Both the position numbers and the translations under genes were made by a program. Positions 4,039 to 5,236 of a DNA stretch of 5,236 bases are shown piece after piece. The DNA is from an uncultured Bacteroidales bacterium. GTDB taxonomy: Bacteria > Bacteroidota > Bacteroidia > Bacteroidales > UBA932. The first letter of the stretch is position 1. Each line of letters begins with the position of its first letter. The DNA is taken from positions 1-5,236 of the forward strand of contig ONFK01000135.1 of assembly GCA_900317065.1 (NCBI GenBank), given 5' to 3'. Below the pieces are notes generated by a model. It was not told the origin of the DNA and made no database searches. It worked only from the letters and a program-made list of their open reading frames with translations.

Positions 4039-5236
4039 CTACGCCATAGTCTTCCTGGGTCTTCCAGGTCTGCGCTTTACGGGCACAGGTTCTGCTTGCG
4101 GCTCTGTCGCCGCAAGCTGTGCAGGTGCTTCTGGCACCACCTCTTCCTGTTTCACCTTCTTCGGGCGGCCCGGTCTTCTCTTGGGCGTGTCGTCCACCTT
4201 TACTTTCTTCGGCCTGCCAGGCTTGCGTCTCGGCTTTGTCTCCACCGGCTTCTCCTTCTTCGGCCTCCCAGGTCTCCGCTTCGGCGTCTGGTCCAAGAGC
4301 ACTTCCGTAGAGCTCTTCGAAGAATCCGCAGTCGGGGTCGTCGAAGTCAAACTCATCGTCGAGCTCGTCCCACTCACCCTCAGCTTTCTCGGCCTTCCAC
4401 GTTTGGGCTTCATCTCCACGGGTGCCTCCACTTCTTGTTCCGGTTCCTCCTCCATCTTCCGTCTCCCCCTTTTTACGAGCGTCAGGTCGGGGTTTACGTG
4501 GAAAGCCTTTTGCCCGAACGCGACGTTCATAAGTGCAAACCTATCGGCTATTTCCAAGTTTGTGTACCTGTAGACCGCGTCACTGCCCTCAGCGTGTAGT
4601 CCCGCGACATAGGCGTTCACCTGGACCTTGTTCATGATGTCCACGTGGGTCTTTCGCGCCAGGCGGCTGCTGGCCACCTCGTATAGCGGAAAGTACTCAT
4701 TGTCACCCTTACTTTCATTGAACTTTGCCACCGGCCGGTCGATGCCGCATAGTTTGAGGAGTTTCCGGAGTTCCCGGTTGTACACGGCTACGGTATAGTT
4801 AGACTGCTGTTGGTTGAAGTTGAACTTCGTCCGCATCACAATGTCATAGGCGCAGCGCACCAGGGGAGTCTTGATTTCCACCACATCCTCCATAATCTTC
4901 ATGGTCTTGTGAGGAATGTAGTGGATGAAGGGGATGCCTTCAGGCGAGACCGCGATGCGGTCCATCGAAAAGCTCATGAAGTCACCGATTCGTGCGCCTA
5001 TGCAGCAGTTGAGCACAAAGATGTCTTTACACATCTGCAGCTCGGTGGGCACCTCAGTCTCCAGGACATGCTTGAACTCGGCCTTACGAAGGAAGAAGGG
5101 TTCGTCGTTCTTCATCCGCATCATGATCTTGAAGCGCTCGTGAGAAATTTTGCGGAAGGGGGACTTGAAGATCTCGTCCGTGTTCTCCAGCTCATTGAAG
5201 AAGGCGCGGAGTCCCTTCATCTCGTGGACCACGGAG
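4039..5236 (-). CDS. Tyrosine recombinase (integrase) with AT-hook tail, N-terminus outside the window
   Basis: This site-specific recombinase is partial at the right edge. Residues are numbered from the GTG at 5232, though the frame is open to 5236 and the true start lies beyond. The catalytic domain spans about 45-245 and resembles Bacteroidota element integrases: IGARIGDF with catalytic R81, PHKT with a candidate K109, SRLARKT with R193, AGLHAEG with H213, and VYRYTN with nucleophile probably Y223. In the usual HxxR box the His position is R190. The visible N-terminal part (1-40) is the end of the core-binding (SAM-like) domain. After AFGQKAF the protein continues into a charged tail (about 250-397) with five AT-hook cores: RGRPRK 278-283, PGRPKK 321-326, 338-343 and 354-359, PGRPRK 389-394. 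This tail is absent from ordinary integrases and should bind the minor groove of AT-rich DNA. The stop is TAG at 4041-4039. Confidence 0.85.
   Translation of the reverse strand, partial: SVVHEMKGLRAFFNELENTDEIFKSPFRKISHERFKIMMRMKNDEPFFLRKAEFKHVLETEVPTELQMCKDIFVLNCCIGARIGDFMSFSMDRIAVSPEGIPFIHYIPHKTMKIMEDVVEIKTPLVRCAYDIVMRTKFNFNQQQSNYTVAVYNRELRKLLKLCGIDRPVAKFNESKGDNEYFPLYEVASSRLARKTHVDIMNKVQVNAYVAGLHAEGSDAVYRYTNLEIADRFALMNVAFGQKAFHVNPDLTLVKRGRRKMEEEPEQEVEAPVEMKPKRGRPRKLRVSGTSSTMSLTSTTPTADSSKSSTEVLLDQTPKRRPGRPKKEKPVETKPRRKPGRPKKVKVDDTPKRRPGRPKKVKQEEVVPEAPAQLAATEPQAEPVPVKRRPGRPRKTMA
4051..4404 (-). repeat. Array of five AT-hook coding units in the recombinase tail
   Basis: The minus strand encodes five (K/R)RxPGRPKK-like units. 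Three of them, at residues 317-359, are close copies at 16-17-residue intervals with similar DNA (CTTCGGCCTGCCAGG on the plus strand and variants). The first and last are set apart by Ser/Thr- or Ala/Pro/Glu-rich spacers. The pattern suggests growth by internal duplication. Confidence 0.8.

Noticed and set aside
3997..4599. Plus-strand open frame rich in Arg and Leu opposite the recombinase tail.
   Set aside because: It arises from the repetitive AT-hook codons on the other strand and has no ribosome-binding site or recognisable domain.

Overview
The window is a compact, entirely minus-strand gene block. It looks like part of an integrated mobile element or genomic island from a member of the Bacteroidota (Bacteroidetes). 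Four things point there: a split version of the BT4734/VirE_N-type primase and PriCT-2/DUF3987 helicase module that is characteristic of Bacteroidota elements; a tyrosine recombinase of Bacteroidota style; an excisionase-like HTH protein; and a promoter that exactly fits the Bacteroidota consensus (TTTG-N19-TAnnTTTG). Two genes carry strong AGGAGG ribosome-binding sites at ideal spacing, which is less typical of that phylum, so the assignment is probable and not certain.

Layout in transcription order (right to left). A tyrosine recombinase enters from the right edge, with its N-terminus outside the window. It carries a roughly 145-residue C-terminal tail with five AT-hook motifs (4039-5236). 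A small coiled-coil protein of unknown function follows (3551-3991). Next is a class II Fic-domain protein with its own inhibitory motif and a C-terminal winged helix (2394-3482), visibly more A+T-rich than its neighbours. The Fic gene is bracketed by two near-identical 47-bp direct repeats built from three copies of TTGTACCACC or its inverse. The upstream copy overlaps a Bacteroidota-type promoter and the ribosome-binding site. A rho-independent terminator follows fic, then a second hairpin with a T-run. The intergenic stretch 2148-2380 holds only these hairpins, a GC-rich dyad cluster and probably the promoter of the left operon.

The left operon is three overlapping genes: an AT-hook/HTH protein (1689-2147), a primase-like BT4734-domain protein (740-1699), and a PriCT-2/DUF3987 protein (60-743). 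The last of these breaks off at its Walker A motif, apparently by a frameshift, just inside the left edge of the window.

Working model, which is inference: the recombinase moves the element; the primase and helicase-like proteins replicate or maintain it, with the HTH protein as regulator or accessory factor; and the Fic gene is an autoregulated AMPylator cargo module. The points most worth following up are the repeat-flanked Fic cassette, the AT-hook-tailed recombinase, the insertion of a dispersed ILRCAQDD-coding repeat in the helicase gene, and the break at its P-loop.
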